From positions 62,001 through 126,000 of the forward strand of contig SZZY01000003.1 in NCBI GenBank assembly GCA_009830035.1: a stretch of DNA of 64,000 nucleotides, read 5' to 3'. Both the position numbers and the translations under genes were made by a program. The DNA is from Pantoea sp. Eser (GTDB lineage Bacteria; Pseudomonadota; Gammaproteobacteria; Enterobacterales; Enterobacteriaceae). Under the pieces are notes generated by a model that saw only the letters and a list, made by a program, of their open reading frames with translations, was not told the origin of the DNA and ran no database searches. This document shows, one piece after another, positions 12,943 through 22,047 of this stretch (position 1 is the stretch's first letter; every line of letters starts with the position of its first letter).

Positions 12943-13798
12943 ATTCGCTGCGCTGCCGCATCACCCCCTTCCTGCACCGTCGACGCCACCAGCACGCCCT
13001 GCTGATTATAAAACTCGCCGCGGACAAAACCGCGCGCCAGAAGCGGAGGTGCTGACCACGCTATGCAGCAGCCATTCGCTGAAGTCGAACGGACGGTGGA
13101 ACCGCATTGGGTTATCGATGGTGGCCACCTGCATATCCGCCTCTAGGAAGCCTTTACCGTGCGGCTGCAGCGCCACCGGCAGGAAGTTAAGATCGGAGGC
13201 ATAGCCCAGCAGATATTGATGGATGCGCAGATTGTCTAGTAGCGTGCCGTTGGTGCGGATCCATACCTGACGCTCAGGTTTATCGACATGACCCTTGAGC
13301 GGATTGTGCAGCTGCACCGGGCGAATCTCCAGCGGCCGTTCGGCGATAAACTTCTCGCGCAGTTTTTCCGGCAGCAGATGCGCCATTTTCTGCGCCATCA
13401 CCTGCTCAGACAGCAGATTGTCAGGGCCGGCAACCTCGGGCATGGCATTCTGGTGTTCAAAGCCGCTCTCCGGTGCTTGGAAATGAGGCGGTCATATAAA
13501 AAATTGGCTGACCATTCTGAATGGCGCTGACCCGGCGGGCGCTGAAGCTTTTGCCATCACTCAGGTTTTTGACATCATAAATAATCGCTTTCTGACTATC
13601 GCCGGACCGCAGGAAGTAGCTGTGAAACGAGTGGATAATGCGATCTTTCGGCACCGTCTGCTTGGCCGCATAGAGCGCCTGTCCCACTACCTGACCGCCA
13701 AACACCTGGCGCAGCCCAAGATCTTCACTCTGGCCGCGGTATAACCCTTCTTCCAGTTTTTCCAGATTTAATAAATTCAGCAGATTTTGCAGTGCCAT
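12941..13798 (-). pseudogene. tesB: tesB, acyl-CoA thioesterase II, frameshifted
   Basis: Double hot-dog acyl-CoA thioesterase II. N-terminal half [18 protein letters not shown] to FYMTASFP is in one frame, the middle ([10 protein letters not shown] to STSASGAR) in a second, and the tail ([16 protein letters not shown]) in a third. Frameshifts are near 13460 and 13030. The E. coli protein starts MSQAL. Here the start region carries a tandem 7-base repeat (GGCTCAT twice on the plus strand), so the original start may also be damaged. Confidence 0.88.
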
Positions 13799-14002
13799 GG
13801 CTCATGGCTCATGGCGCATTCCTCAATATAGTGACCGGCTCAGTTTGAAAGGTCCGACCAGTTTACGTCAATCAGACTTTCCTCTTTGCTGCGGCCAGGC
13901 AAAATCCCGATTTTGTGCCAGTATTAAGCACATACGGCGAGTGAAGCGCTGTACGCAGGATTCGCTGCCGAAATCATTTTGATCAATAAGGAGACGACAT
14001 CA

Positions 14003-14559
14003 ATGAAACTCTGGCATGTGTTCAGTGGGGTAGTTATGGCGGTTGCTGTTGCAGGATGCGCCGACAAAGGTAAACCGGTGCCAACGCCGACGTTAGGCTC
14101 CGCAGTGGCAGGACAGCAGGCGGCGATTGCGCAGCCTAACGTCAGCGGTTCGGTCTATATTCGTCAGCGTATTGCGCTGCCGCCGGATGCGGTATTAACC
14201 GTTACGCTGTCTGACGCTTCTGTGGCGGATGCGCCGTCGAAAGTGCTGTCGCAGCGCGTGGTGCGTACTAAAGGCAAGCAGGCACCGTTCCAGTTCGTGC
14301 TGCCGTTTAACCCAGCCGACATTCAGCCGAATGCGCGTATTCTGCTGAGCGCCGCCATCTCCATTGATGGCAAACTGGCCTTTATTACTGAAGGCGTGAA
14401 GCCGGTAATCAACCAGGGTGGCACCAAAGCTGAACTGCTGCTAGTGCCGGTACCGTCTATGGCGATGCCAACCCAGCCGGGTGCAGCCACCAGCGTACCC
14501 TCGACCTTGCCAACTCAGGTGACGCCGTCGGCGCTGTCCCTGCGCCTACCAGCCTGTAA
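14003..14559 (+). pseudogene. ybaY: ybaY lipoprotein, C-terminal frameshift
   Basis: Outer-membrane-type lipoprotein of the YbaY family with signal peptide and lipobox (VAVAGC, Cys at residue 16). It also has a conserved core with VSGSVYIRQRIALPP and LPFNPADIQPNARILL. Near 14530 one base is missing. The expected tail AVPAPTSL and its stop (TAA 14557-14559) sit in the other frame, and the current frame instead runs on to a TGA at 14819-14821. Only about the last ten native residues are lost, so a tail-extended protein could still be made; function is doubtful rather than excluded. Confidence 0.7.
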
Positions 14560-14597
14560 TGCCTTGTGGGGCACGCTGTCGCCCCTTTTCGCTGCGT

Positions 14598-14910
14598 TTA
14601 ATAGCACCAGCGGTAAGCCTCAGGATCGATGTGCCCCTCATCACTCACCTCTACGCCTTCCGCCTCCAGCGCATCACGCTGACGAAACAGCCCGTCCCCC
14701 TGCAAAGAGATCGCCCCATGACGATCAACTACCCGATGCCAGGGCAGGGTACTGCCTGGCGGTAACCGACTCAGCACGCCACCAACCTGACGTGCGGTGC
14801 GCGGTGAACCGGCCAAGCTGAGCGACATCGCCATAAGTGGCTACGCGACCCGCTGGAATGGCGGCAACAATCTGCCAGATGCGTTGCTGAAAACTGTCAG
14901 GTTGATCCAT
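14598..14910 (-). pseudogene. atl: atl (ybaZ), alkyltransferase-like DNA repair protein, frameshifted
   Basis: Alkyltransferase-like protein that flags O6-alkylguanine for repair. Begins MDQPDSFQQRIWQIVAAIP. After ATYGDVAQL an extra T shifts the frame near 14822, and the remainder (AGSPRTARQVGG, LPWHRVV) continues in the next frame to DPEAYRWCY. Its 3' part overlaps the read-through frame of ybaY on the other strand. Confidence 0.82.
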
Positions 14911-15077
14911 CTGCTTATCCGATCAGGAAAAAAGGTTTTAACTTTAGCACGCGCGGCGTCAGCCGGATGCGGCAAACCACCGGTTGTTCAAGAAACCAAC
15001 GGTCGTCCCGACTGCGCTTGCAATTGCTAGGGCCTTCCCCGATAATGCCTGCGCTCTCGTAATGAGGGCTTTTGAAT

Positions 15078-15191
15078 GGGGGCCCTGTTGGTTCTCCCGC
15101 AATGCTAGCTTGTGAACTCGGTCAGGTCCGGAAGGAAGCAGCCGCAGCAGGTGACGCGTGTGCCGGGCTGTAGCTGGCAGGGCCCCCACCC
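15078..15191 (+). ncRNA. ffs: 4.5S signal recognition particle RNA
   Basis: 114-nt RNA with the conserved SRP core GGTCAGGTCCGGAAGGAAGC, the opposite strand GTGTGCCGGGCTGTAGC and closing stem GGGGGCCCTG / CAGGGCCCCC. Forms the SRP with Ffh. Intact. Its 3' end runs straight into a 14-base C tract. Confidence 0.97.
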
Positions 15192-15202
15192 CCCCCCCCC
15201 CC
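15189..15202 (+). repeat. C14 homopolymer at the 3' end of ffs
   Basis: Fourteen consecutive C at the 3' boundary of the 4.5S RNA gene, where E. coli has only three C. It may be a slippage-prone tract or an assembly error. Confidence 0.8.
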
Positions 15203-15241
15203 AACATCCCCATCATCATCATATTGCAGACAGGCGAAACT

Positions 15242-15272
15242 CGCCTGATGCCGGTCCCTTGCCGGCAGGCGA
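15242..15272. repeat. REP-like imperfect palindrome between ffs and hha
   Basis: CGCCTG-at-GCCGG ... GCCGG-c-AGGCG forms a stem with two internal mismatches. It resembles a REP hairpin and may mark the convergent ends of ffs and hha. No T-run. Confidence 0.4.
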
Positions 15273-15321
15273 GATGATAAACAGCGAAGATTGAGACAGT
15301 CGAACGAAAGGGCTGCGCGAA

Positions 15322-15537
15322 TTAACGCACAAATTTCCACACCGAACCTGGGACCTTATCGTAGAGCTTGTTCATCGTCAGTTCAGCCAAACGATGATCG
15401 GCTGCAGAGTAAAATACCGCTAACTCATCTTCAGGTAATTCATACTTATTTTTTTCAATGACCCTTTCAAGGGTATCGATTGAGCGACAGCGGCGCAGTC
15501 GCATCAAATAATCCGTTTTAGTCAGGTTTTTGTTCAT
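15322..15537 (-). CDS. hha: hemolysin expression-modulating protein Hha
   Basis: 71-residue Hha/YmoA protein that binds H-NS and modulates silencing of horizontally acquired genes; with TomB it also behaves as a toxin-antitoxin pair. Recognisable throughout ([27 protein letters not shown], of which I cite only part). It follows tomB on the same strand by 46 bases. Intact. Confidence 0.95.
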   Translation of the reverse strand: MNKNLTKTDYLMRLRRCRSIDTLERVIEKNKYELPEDELAVFYSAADHRLAELTMNKLYDKVPGSVWKFVR

Positions 15538-15583
15538 AAATAAACCGTTCTCACGTCAGTACTTATAATGAATGGCTCGGTTG

Positions 15584-15940
15584 CTAGAGAAAAGCGCACT
15601 CTCCAGTGAACAGGTTAAATAAGCGTTTTGCTGAACGTTGCCATCGTTGCACATCCTGAGTGTTGACGCCGTAGTTGCTGAACAACATAAAGGTATCATC
15701 AAGATATTCATCGATTTGCGAAATCAGTGCTTCATCTTCAACGTGCTTAATTTTGTAATTCATGGTGAAAGAGGCTATATGCTCGATCAAATCATTGAGC
15801 TGTAAATTGCTTTCAGGAGTGGGACCATTAACCCAGCCGTGATGGCTATCCGTTAATGTTGCCATGCTCTCGTCAAACAGACTATCACACAGGTATTTTA
15901 GCTGGGCAACATCATGCCGTTTCGGTGAGTATTCGTCCAT
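15584..15940 (-). CDS. tomB: Hha toxicity modulator / biofilm protein TomB
   Basis: 118-residue TomB, the partner that neutralises Hha by oxygen-dependent oxidation. I placed the start at MDEYSPKRHD, the family N-terminus; an upstream in-frame start would add 11 unconserved residues. Core IDEYLDDTFMLFSNYG matches the family. First gene of the tomB-hha pair. Intact, although the C-terminus is a few residues shorter than in E. coli. Confidence 0.93.
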   Translation of the reverse strand: MDEYSPKRHDVAQLKYLCDSLFDESMATLTDSHHGWVNGPTPESNLQLNDLIEHIASFTMNYKIKHVEDEALISQIDEYLDDTFMLFSNYGVNTQDVQRWQRSAKRLFNLFTGECAFL

Positions 15941-16087
15941 CTTTTTTCCCTTCATAGCTAGCACAGTTGCCACAGGGCGGCGATATAGGGTTAAGCGGCC
16001 AGGAAGCGATTTATCAGGCAGTTATTGAACGGGATGCGTAGAATATAGTGTAAAACCATTAGTTCTGCTCACCTCCATTACTAAATA

Positions 16088-16398
16088 TTACAATTCATCG
16101 CTGGGGGAGGGCCGCTGATTGGCGATCACATCAAACTCAAGCGCACCGAGCTCAATATGAAAGCTGACCCGGTCAGAATGGCTCACGGTTTCATTTAGAT
16201 CATGGCAGGGACTAAATACATTCCAGTCAAAATCATAAAGTAACTTAAAACTATTCGGACCCTGCTGTTCGACAGAAATAATTTTCAGACTGCCTGGAAC
16301 TAACCGGGCGTTTTGAGAATATTCCGCTGAATAATCGCTGCTATTTTTTCTCAGTCCGTTTCGTCCTGCGCAATATCACATTCAATACGTGACAGCAT
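16088..16398 (-). pseudogene. unknown small protein remnant with one frameshift
   Basis: Not recognised. A ribosome-like GGATCAGG precedes ATG at 16396-16398. About 15 codons (MLSRIECDIAQDETD) run into a stop. A one-base shift near 16352 opens a further run of about 88 codons with natural composition (VPGSLKIISVEQQGP, FHIELGALEFDVIA) to TAA at 16088-16090. No signal peptide or membrane segment. It lies in a gap of about 850 bases between tomB and rpmJ2. Confidence 0.35.
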
Positions 16399-16620
16399 AC
16401 CTGATCCACTAATAACAGTTGATAAACCTATCATTGGTTTTCTGCAACCGCTTTGCAAGCCAGCCGTGGATGAAATTGTCTATTTCTGTCATTTGCCCAT
16501 CACCGACGCCGGAAAAATTGCCTGCTGGCGGGATTTGCCTCATCCGTTGCCCGAATTACCGTTATTTTTTGATACACATTGGCCTCTGTTCATAGCGGTA
16601 GCATCCGGTAGAATAAATGT

Positions 16621-16634
16621 TATGTTATAACATA
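16621..16634. promoter_or_regulatory. Zur-like palindrome upstream of a 34-codon frame
   Basis: TATGTTATAACATA is a perfect palindrome matching the enterobacterial Zur core TGTTATAACA. It sits 13 bases before the ATG of the small frame at 16647, in a position to control it. Confidence 0.55.
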
Positions 16635-16646
16635 TTAGGTATATCG

Positions 16647-16751
16647 ATGCAGCAGAGTGGAATTTTAATGTCACCGGCAGCGGGTCCGGCACCCACCTAT
16701 GAAGCGGCATTCAGACATAACGTTAATGCGATGCTGAAAAGCATGCAATAA
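16647..16751 (+). CDS. possible 34-residue protein behind a Zur-like box
   Basis: Short frame starting MQQSGILMSPAAGP and ending in MLKSMQ at TAA 16749-16751. A weak AGG lies upstream. It is followed at once by a strong hairpin on which it converges with rpmJ2. It may be the tail of a deleted zinc-regulated gene rather than a gene of its own. No family recognised. Confidence 0.3.
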   Translation: MQQSGILMSPAAGPAPTYEAAFRHNVNAMLKSMQ

Positions 16752-16754
16752 GCA

Positions 16755-16779
16755 TAAAAAAGGCCGGGCATGCCCGGCC
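16755..16779. terminator. bidirectional terminator, mainly for rpmE2-rpmJ2
   Basis: Perfect palindrome GGCCGGGCATGCCCGGCC. On the minus strand it is followed by six T, giving a strong terminator 20 bases past rpmJ2. Confidence 0.88.
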
Positions 16780-16796
16780 AGTCATGACTACACAAA

Positions 16797-16937
16797 CTAG
16801 CGTTTTTTCTTTCTTCCCTGTACCGCTTTGAAGCGCGGATTGGTTTTGCAAATCACGTAAATACGGCCTTTGCGACGCACTACTTTGCAATCCCGGTGGC
16901 GCTTTTTTGCTGAACGCAGCGAGCTTAATACCTGCAT
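16797..16937 (-). CDS. rpmJ2: 50S ribosomal protein L36, zinc-free paralogue
   Basis: 46-residue L36 paralogue (YkgO type). It starts [18 protein letters not shown] and has the basic tail GRKKKR. It lacks the full four-residue zinc ribbon of the main L36, so it can replace it when zinc is scarce. Lies 11 bases after rpmE2 in one operon, under the Zur-like box at 17223. Intact. Confidence 0.93.
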   Translation of the reverse strand: MQVLSSLRSAKKRHRDCKVVRRKGRIYVICKTNPRFKAVQGRKKKR

Positions 16938-16948
16938 TATCCTCTCCC

Positions 16949-17203
16949 TTATTTACGGCCCAGGAAGCGACCAAAACGCTGGTTGAAGCGTGCGGTGCTG
17001 CCCTCTTTAGCGAAATTTTTCTGTTTACCGGTATAAAACACGTGCGAGGCCGACGAGACATAAAGCGTCACGTAAGGCAGGGTTTCGCCTTCAAATTCCA
17101 CGGTACGGTCGGTGCGGATGGTCGAACCGATTTTGAACCAGACATCAGCCGAAGTGTCGTGGAACACCACGTGGCGATACTCTGGATGGATAGCGGTTTT
17201 CAT
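16949..17203 (-). CDS. rpmE2: 50S ribosomal protein L31 type B, zinc-free paralogue
   Basis: 84-residue L31 type B (YkgM). [17 protein letters not shown] and the [13 protein letters not shown] segment are typical, and the CxxC zinc motif of main L31 is absent. It substitutes for zinc-containing L31 under zinc limitation and thereby frees zinc. AGAGGTG ribosome site. First gene of the rpmE2-rpmJ2 operon. Intact. Confidence 0.95.
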   Translation of the reverse strand: MKTAIHPEYRHVVFHDTSADVWFKIGSTIRTDRTVEFEGETLPYVTLYVSSASHVFYTGKQKNFAKEGSTARFNQRFGRFLGRK

Positions 17204-17222
17204 AATAACACCTCTTTTGTAA

Positions 17223-17237
17223 TGTTATAATATAACA
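17223..17237 (-). promoter_or_regulatory. Zur box controlling rpmE2-rpmJ2
   Basis: TGTTATAATATAACA is a perfect 15-base inverted repeat, 20 bases upstream of rpmE2, matching Zur operators of ykgM-type genes. Confidence 0.8.
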
Positions 17238-17240
17238 ATT

Positions 17241-17490
17241 TTATGCGCTGACGCTGATGAGATTGCAACCATCGGAAAGAGCGTAGCTAAAAGCAAAGGG
17301 CAGGGAAGCGGGAAGGAGAATGCTGACTAGGCAGTCACACATCCAGCCGGGCAGCCGCAGTCTTCAGCACTGAAACGGCAGCAGGGCAATCGCGACAGCC
17401 AGCAATGAACGGCAGGATAACCGCAGCCAGCAAAGGAAACAGCAGCAGGGAACAGCATAGCAACCGCAGCCCGCCAACGAGCAGCGAAAA
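17241..17490. other. intergenic stretch rich in CAGC/GCAG words
   Basis: No gene seen. From about 17330 to 17480 the plus strand is a low-complexity run of imperfect CAGCAG, CAGCC and GCAGG words without long open frames or homology I can name. Confidence 0.5.
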
Positions 17491-17520
17491 TAAAAAAGGC
17501 CGCGCAAGCGGCCTTTTTTA
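17491..17520. terminator. bidirectional terminator downstream of acrB
   Basis: AAAAAAGGCCGC-GCAA-GCGGCCTTTTTT: strong stem with A/T runs on both sides, 15 bases past the acrB stop. Confidence 0.9.
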
Positions 17521-17534
17521 TTTTCAGTCAGATC

Positions 17535-20500
17535 TTAGTGAGTCTGGTTGTGTTCAACCGGATGACCTTTTTCGAGCTCCGCTTTGTTCTTACCGAAGCG
17601 GCGACGCACCACCACGAAGAACACTGGAACGAAGAAGATAGCCAGCGCGGTTGCGGTAACCATACCGCCCATTACGCCGGTACCTACGGCGTTCTGCGCA
17701 CCAGAACCGGCACCGGTACTGATCGCCAGCGGCAGTACCCCGAGAATGAACGCCAGTGACGTCATCAGGATAGGACGCAGACGCATACGACAGGCCTCCA
17801 GCGTCGCTTCAACCAGCCCTTTGCCCTCTTTCTCCATCAAATCTTTGGCAAATTCGACGATCAGAATGGCGTTCTTCACCGAGAGGCCAATGGTTGTCAG
17901 TAACCCCACCACGAAGTAGACGTCGTTACTTAAACCACGCAGCGTAGTGAAGATCAGCGCACCGACGACCCCGAGCGGTACCACCAGCATGACGGAGAAC
18001 GGAATCGACCAGCTCTCATACAACGCAGCGAGACAGAGGAAGACCACAATCAGCGAGATTGCGTACAGCGCCGGAGCCTGGTTGCCTGACAGGCGTTCCT
18101 GATAAGACATCCCGGTCCAGTCATAACCGATACCTGCAGGCAGTTTCGACACCAGCTCTTCCATCAGGTCCATTGCCGCACCGGAGCTCTTACCAGGCGC
18201 AGCCTGTCCGAGGATCTCCATTGCAGGCAGACCGTTGTAACGCTCAAGACGCGGTGAACCGTACTGCCATTTCGCCGACGAGAAGGCCGAGAAGGGCACC
18301 ATGGTTCCGCTGCCGTTGCGGACATACCACTTACCAATGTCGTCCGGCAGCATACGCGAGTCTGCCTGACCCATAACATACACCTTCTTCACACGACCGC
18401 GGTCGATGAAGTCGTTGACGTAAGAGCCACCCCACGAGGCCGCCAGCGTGGTATTGATATCGCTTAACGATACCCCCAGCGCCTGTGCTTTCTCCTGGTC
18501 GACGATCAGCTTGTACTGCGGCGTATCTTCTAGTCCGTTCGGACGGACGCCCACCAGAGTATCCGGATGCTGAGTGATCATGCCGAACAGCTGGTTACGC
18601 GCCTGGGTTAACTTTTCGTGACCCAGGTTAGCCTGATCGATCAGTTCAAAGTCGAAGCCGGTAGCATTACCCAGTTCGATAATCGCTGGCAAGTTAAATG
18701 GAATCACCATCGCATCCTTGATCGCGCCCAGCGCCTGCATGGCACGGCCCGCAATCGCCGGCACCTTCAGGTCGCTGCTGCTACGTTCATCCCACGGCTT
18801 GAGGCTGACGAAGGCGATACCGGTATTCTGTCCACGACCGGCAAAGCCAAAGCCGTTAACGGTAAACACCGACTTAACCGAGTCTTTCTCTTTGGTCAGG
18901 AAGTAGTCGGTCACCTGGTCCAGCACTTTCTGCGTACGTTCCTGGGTCGCGCCAGCAGGTAACTGCGCCTGTGCCAGCAGCAGACCCTGGTCCTCTTCAG
19001 GTAAGAACGAAGAAGGTAAACGCAGGAACAGAAACGCCATGCCGACCACGATGACCAGATAGATCACCAGATAACGGCCAGTGCTGCGAATGATGTGGCC
19101 AACGCTGTCGACGTAATGGTTGGTGCTCTTGTCGAACAGACGGTTGAACCAGCCGAAGAAACCGGTGGTTTTACCGTGATCGCCTTTTTTCACCGGCTTC
19201 AGCAGGGTGGCACAGAGTGCCGGCGTCAGGATCAACGCCACCAGCACTGACAGCGCCATCGCCGAAACGATAGTGATGGAGAACTGGCGGTAGATAACTC
19301 CAGTCGATCCGCCAAAGAATGCCATCGGGATAAATACGGCCGACAGCACCAGGGCGATACCGACCAGCGCACCCTGAATCTGCTCCATCGAACGTCGGGT
19401 CGCTTCTTTTGGCGGCAGTCCCTCTTCCGCCATCACACGCTCAACGTTCTCGACCACCACGATGGCGTCATCCACCAACAGACCGATGGCCAGCACCATC
19501 CCGAACATCGTCAGGGTGTTGATCGAATAACCAAAGGCGTTGATAACCGCAAAGGTTCCTAACAATACCACCGGCACGGCAATGGTTGGGATCAGCGTGG
19601 CGCGGAAGTTCTGCAGGAACAGATACATCACCAGGAACACCAGCACAATCGCTTCTAACAGCGTTTTCACCACTTCGAAGATGGAGATCTTAACGAATGG
19701 CGTGGTGTCGTACGGATAAACCACTTTCAGGCCGGCCGGGAAGGAGGACTGCAGTCTTCCCAGCTCCGCTTTCACCGCATTTGCGGTATCCAGCGCATTG
19801 GCGCCGGTAGCCAGTTTAATACCGATACCGGAGGCCGGTTTGCCGTTATAACGGGCAATGATCTCGTAGTTTTCAGCGCCGAGTTCAATTTTCGCCACGT
19901 CACGCAGACGCACCTGCGAGCCATCCTGATTCACTTTGAGCAGGATTTTGCCGAACTCATCGGTAGAGGTCAGACGGGTCTGCGCAATGATAGAGGCGTT
20001 CAGCTGCTGTCCCGGCACCGGCGGCGTACCGCCTAACTGACCGGCAGCAACCTGGGCGTTCTGGGTATTCAGCGAGCTGATGACGTCAACCGGCGTCAGG
20101 TTGTAGTTATTCAGCTTGTGCGGATCCATCCAGATACGCATCGCATACTGCGCACCAAACACCTGGGTATCACCGACGCCAGACGTACGGCTCAGCGGGT
20201 CTTTGATGTTAGACGAAACAAAGTCAGAAATATCATTCTGAGTCATGTCGTCATCATCACTGATGAAGCCGGCGACCATCAGGAAGCTGCTGGAGGATTT
20301 TTTAACCTGAATCCCCTGCTGTTGCACTTCCTGCGGCAGCAGCGGCATCGCCAGTTGCAGTTTGTTCTGCACCTGAACCTGCGCGATATCCGCATCGGTA
20401 CCTGACTCAAACGATATGGTCAGCGTCAGCGTACCGGATGAGTCGCTGCTCGAGGACATATACATCAGCCCATCGATACCGTTCATGTTTTGTTCGATGA

Positions 20501-20690
20501 CCTGTGTCACCGAATCCTGCAGCGTTTTCGCATCCGCACCTGGGTAGGTGGCCTGAATCTCAATCGCCGGCGGCGCAACATTGGGATATTGCTCGATCGG
20601 AAGTTTAAGAATCGATAGCGCACCAGCCAACATGATTATGATGGCGAGCACCCACGCAAAGATGGGGCGATCGATAAAGAACCCAGCCAT
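17535..20690 (-). CDS. acrB: RND multidrug efflux pump, inner-membrane subunit AcrB
   Basis: 1051-residue RND transporter that exports drugs, bile salts and plant phenolics with AcrA and TolC. Starts [17 protein letters not shown]. The proton-relay Asp pair near residues 407-408 is present ([13 protein letters not shown]). The C-terminal [19 protein letters not shown] is typical. 12 membrane helices and two large periplasmic loops are expected. 16 bases after acrA. Fully intact in a region where the repressor acrR is destroyed. Confidence 0.97.
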   Translation of the reverse strand: MAGFFIDRPIFAWVLAIIIMLAGALSILKLPIEQYPNVAPPAIEIQATYPGADAKTLQDSVTQVIEQNMNGIDGLMYMSSSSDSSGTLTLTISFESGTDADIAQVQVQNKLQLAMPLLPQEVQQQGIQVKKSSSSFLMVAGFISDDDDMTQNDISDFVSSNIKDPLSRTSGVGDTQVFGAQYAMRIWMDPHKLNNYNLTPVDVISSLNTQNAQVAAGQLGGTPPVPGQQLNASIIAQTRLTSTDEFGKILLKVNQDGSQVRLRDVAKIELGAENYEIIARYNGKPASGIGIKLATGANALDTANAVKAELGRLQSSFPAGLKVVYPYDTTPFVKISIFEVVKTLLEAIVLVFLVMYLFLQNFRATLIPTIAVPVVLLGTFAVINAFGYSINTLTMFGMVLAIGLLVDDAIVVVENVERVMAEEGLPPKEATRRSMEQIQGALVGIALVLSAVFIPMAFFGGSTGVIYRQFSITIVSAMALSVLVALILTPALCATLLKPVKKGDHGKTTGFFGWFNRLFDKSTNHYVDSVGHIIRSTGRYLVIYLVIVVGMAFLFLRLPSSFLPEEDQGLLLAQAQLPAGATQERTQKVLDQVTDYFLTKEKDSVKSVFTVNGFGFAGRGQNTGIAFVSLKPWDERSSSDLKVPAIAGRAMQALGAIKDAMVIPFNLPAIIELGNATGFDFELIDQANLGHEKLTQARNQLFGMITQHPDTLVGVRPNGLEDTPQYKLIVDQEKAQALGVSLSDINTTLAASWGGSYVNDFIDRGRVKKVYVMGQADSRMLPDDIGKWYVRNGSGTMVPFSAFSSAKWQYGSPRLERYNGLPAMEILGQAAPGKSSGAAMDLMEELVSKLPAGIGYDWTGMSYQERLSGNQAPALYAISLIVVFLCLAALYESWSIPFSVMLVVPLGVVGALIFTTLRGLSNDVYFVVGLLTTIGLSVKNAILIVEFAKDLMEKEGKGLVEATLEACRMRLRPILMTSLAFILGVLPLAISTGAGSGAQNAVGTGVMGGMVTATALAIFFVPVFFVVVRRRFGKNKAELEKGHPVEHNQTH

Positions 20691-20706
20691 GAATCAACGG
20701 CTCCTG

Positions 20707-21903
20707 TTATGACGATGACTTATCAGATGGCGACTTTGAATCGGGCGCAGCTTTAGCATCGTCTGAGACTTCTTGTGGGGTAACCTGCGCGCCTGGTTTA
20801 GCACGTTGCAGACCGGTACTGATCACGCGTTCACCCGCTTTCACGCCGTCGGTCACTAACCACTTATCGCCGATCGCTTGCGCGGCCGTAACGTTACGCG
20901 ATTCCACTTTATTGTCTGCACCCACCACCATCACGGTCGCCTGACCGGTTGGGGTACGGGTTACCGCCTGTTGCGGTACCAGCAGTGCAGTAGGGTTGGT
21001 GCCTTCATCCAGACGCGCACGCACGAACATGCCCGGTAACAGGGCATGGTTCGGGTTTGGGAAGATCGCGCGCAGGGTGATAGACCCGGTGGTTTCATCG
21101 ACGGTAACGTCAGAGAATTCCAGCGTACCGGGCTGAGCGTAAGTGCTACCGTTCTGCATCAGCAGCGTCACGTTGGCTTTACCATCGTTCTGCTTCAGCT
21201 GACCGGATTTCAGTTCGGAACGTAAGCGCATTAAATCTTCGCTCGACTGGGTAACGTCAACGTACATCGGGTCAAGTTGCTGCACGGTGGCCAGCGCGGT
21301 GGTTTGCGCGCTCTGCACCAAGTCACCTTCGGTGACCGATGATTTGCCGATGCGGCCGCTGATCGGCGAGGTGACTTTGGTATAAGCCAGGTTGATGCGG
21401 GCTGTTTCGACGTTAGCCTTAGCAACCTGAACCGCGGCAGCGTTCTGCGCGGCGGTGGCGACGGCGGTGTCATAGTCCTGCTGACTGATATATTTGGTGC
21501 CAAGCAGCGGCTTGTAACGTTTGACGGTCAGCTGCGCGATGCGGGCATTAGCTTCTGCCTGCACCAGATAGCCTTTTGCACTGTCATAAGCGGCCTGATA
21601 GGTAGCAGGATCGATCTGATAAAGCGACTGACCCGCTTTGACATCGCTGCCTTCAATAAAATTACGCTTCAGAATGATACCGGAAACCTGAGGACGCACT
21701 TCGGCCACACGATATGCAGAGGTACGGCCAGGCAATTCGGTGGAAATTTTCAGTGGTTCGGTTTTTAACGTGACTACGCCCACTTCTGGCGTCTGTTGTT
21801 GGGCGGCTTGTTCGGATTTATTGTTATCACATCCTGTTAACAAAAAGCTGCCTGATAGCATCAGGACGGCCGCTGGAGGAGATAATCCTCTGATTTTATT
21901 CAT
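20707..21903 (-). CDS. acrA: RND efflux periplasmic adaptor AcrA
   Basis: 398-residue membrane-fusion lipoprotein linking AcrB to TolC. The signal peptide ends at the lipobox FLLTGC (Cys25), followed by lipoyl, alpha-hairpin and beta-barrel domains. Start placed at MNKIRGL, the family N-terminus; an upstream start would place nine extra residues before the signal sequence. First gene of acrAB and divergent from acrR. Intact. Confidence 0.96.
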   Translation of the reverse strand: MNKIRGLSPPAAVLMLSGSFLLTGCDNNKSEQAAQQQTPEVGVVTLKTEPLKISTELPGRTSAYRVAEVRPQVSGIILKRNFIEGSDVKAGQSLYQIDPATYQAAYDSAKGYLVQAEANARIAQLTVKRYKPLLGTKYISQQDYDTAVATAAQNAAAVQVAKANVETARINLAYTKVTSPISGRIGKSSVTEGDLVQSAQTTALATVQQLDPMYVDVTQSSEDLMRLRSELKSGQLKQNDGKANVTLLMQNGSTYAQPGTLEFSDVTVDETTGSITLRAIFPNPNHALLPGMFVRARLDEGTNPTALLVPQQAVTRTPTGQATVMVVGADNKVESRNVTAAQAIGDKWLVTDGVKAGERVISTGLQRAKPGAQVTPQEVSDDAKAAPDSKSPSDKSSS

Positions 21904-21994
21904 AAATAAACCTCTAGTGTCCGATATCATCCGATATCAATTGATCACAATCCGAAGAACCCATTGCTGCGTCAAATCGCGGGTCATGCTATGG

Positions 21995-22018
21995 TACATA
22001 CATTCACAAATGTATGTA
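21995..22018. promoter_or_regulatory. AcrR operator in the acrA-acrR intergenic region
   Basis: 24-bp inverted repeat TACATACA-TTCACAAA-TGTATGTA matches the E. coli AcrR operator almost base for base. It is conserved although acrR is a pseudogene. Confidence 0.88.
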
Positions 22019-22047
22019 AACTTACGCGTCTGTAAAAAAAGTCCCTT

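Noticed and set aside
17330..17480. CRISPR array in the CAGC-rich stretch
   Set aside because: No regular repeat length or spacer structure; the words are short and irregular.
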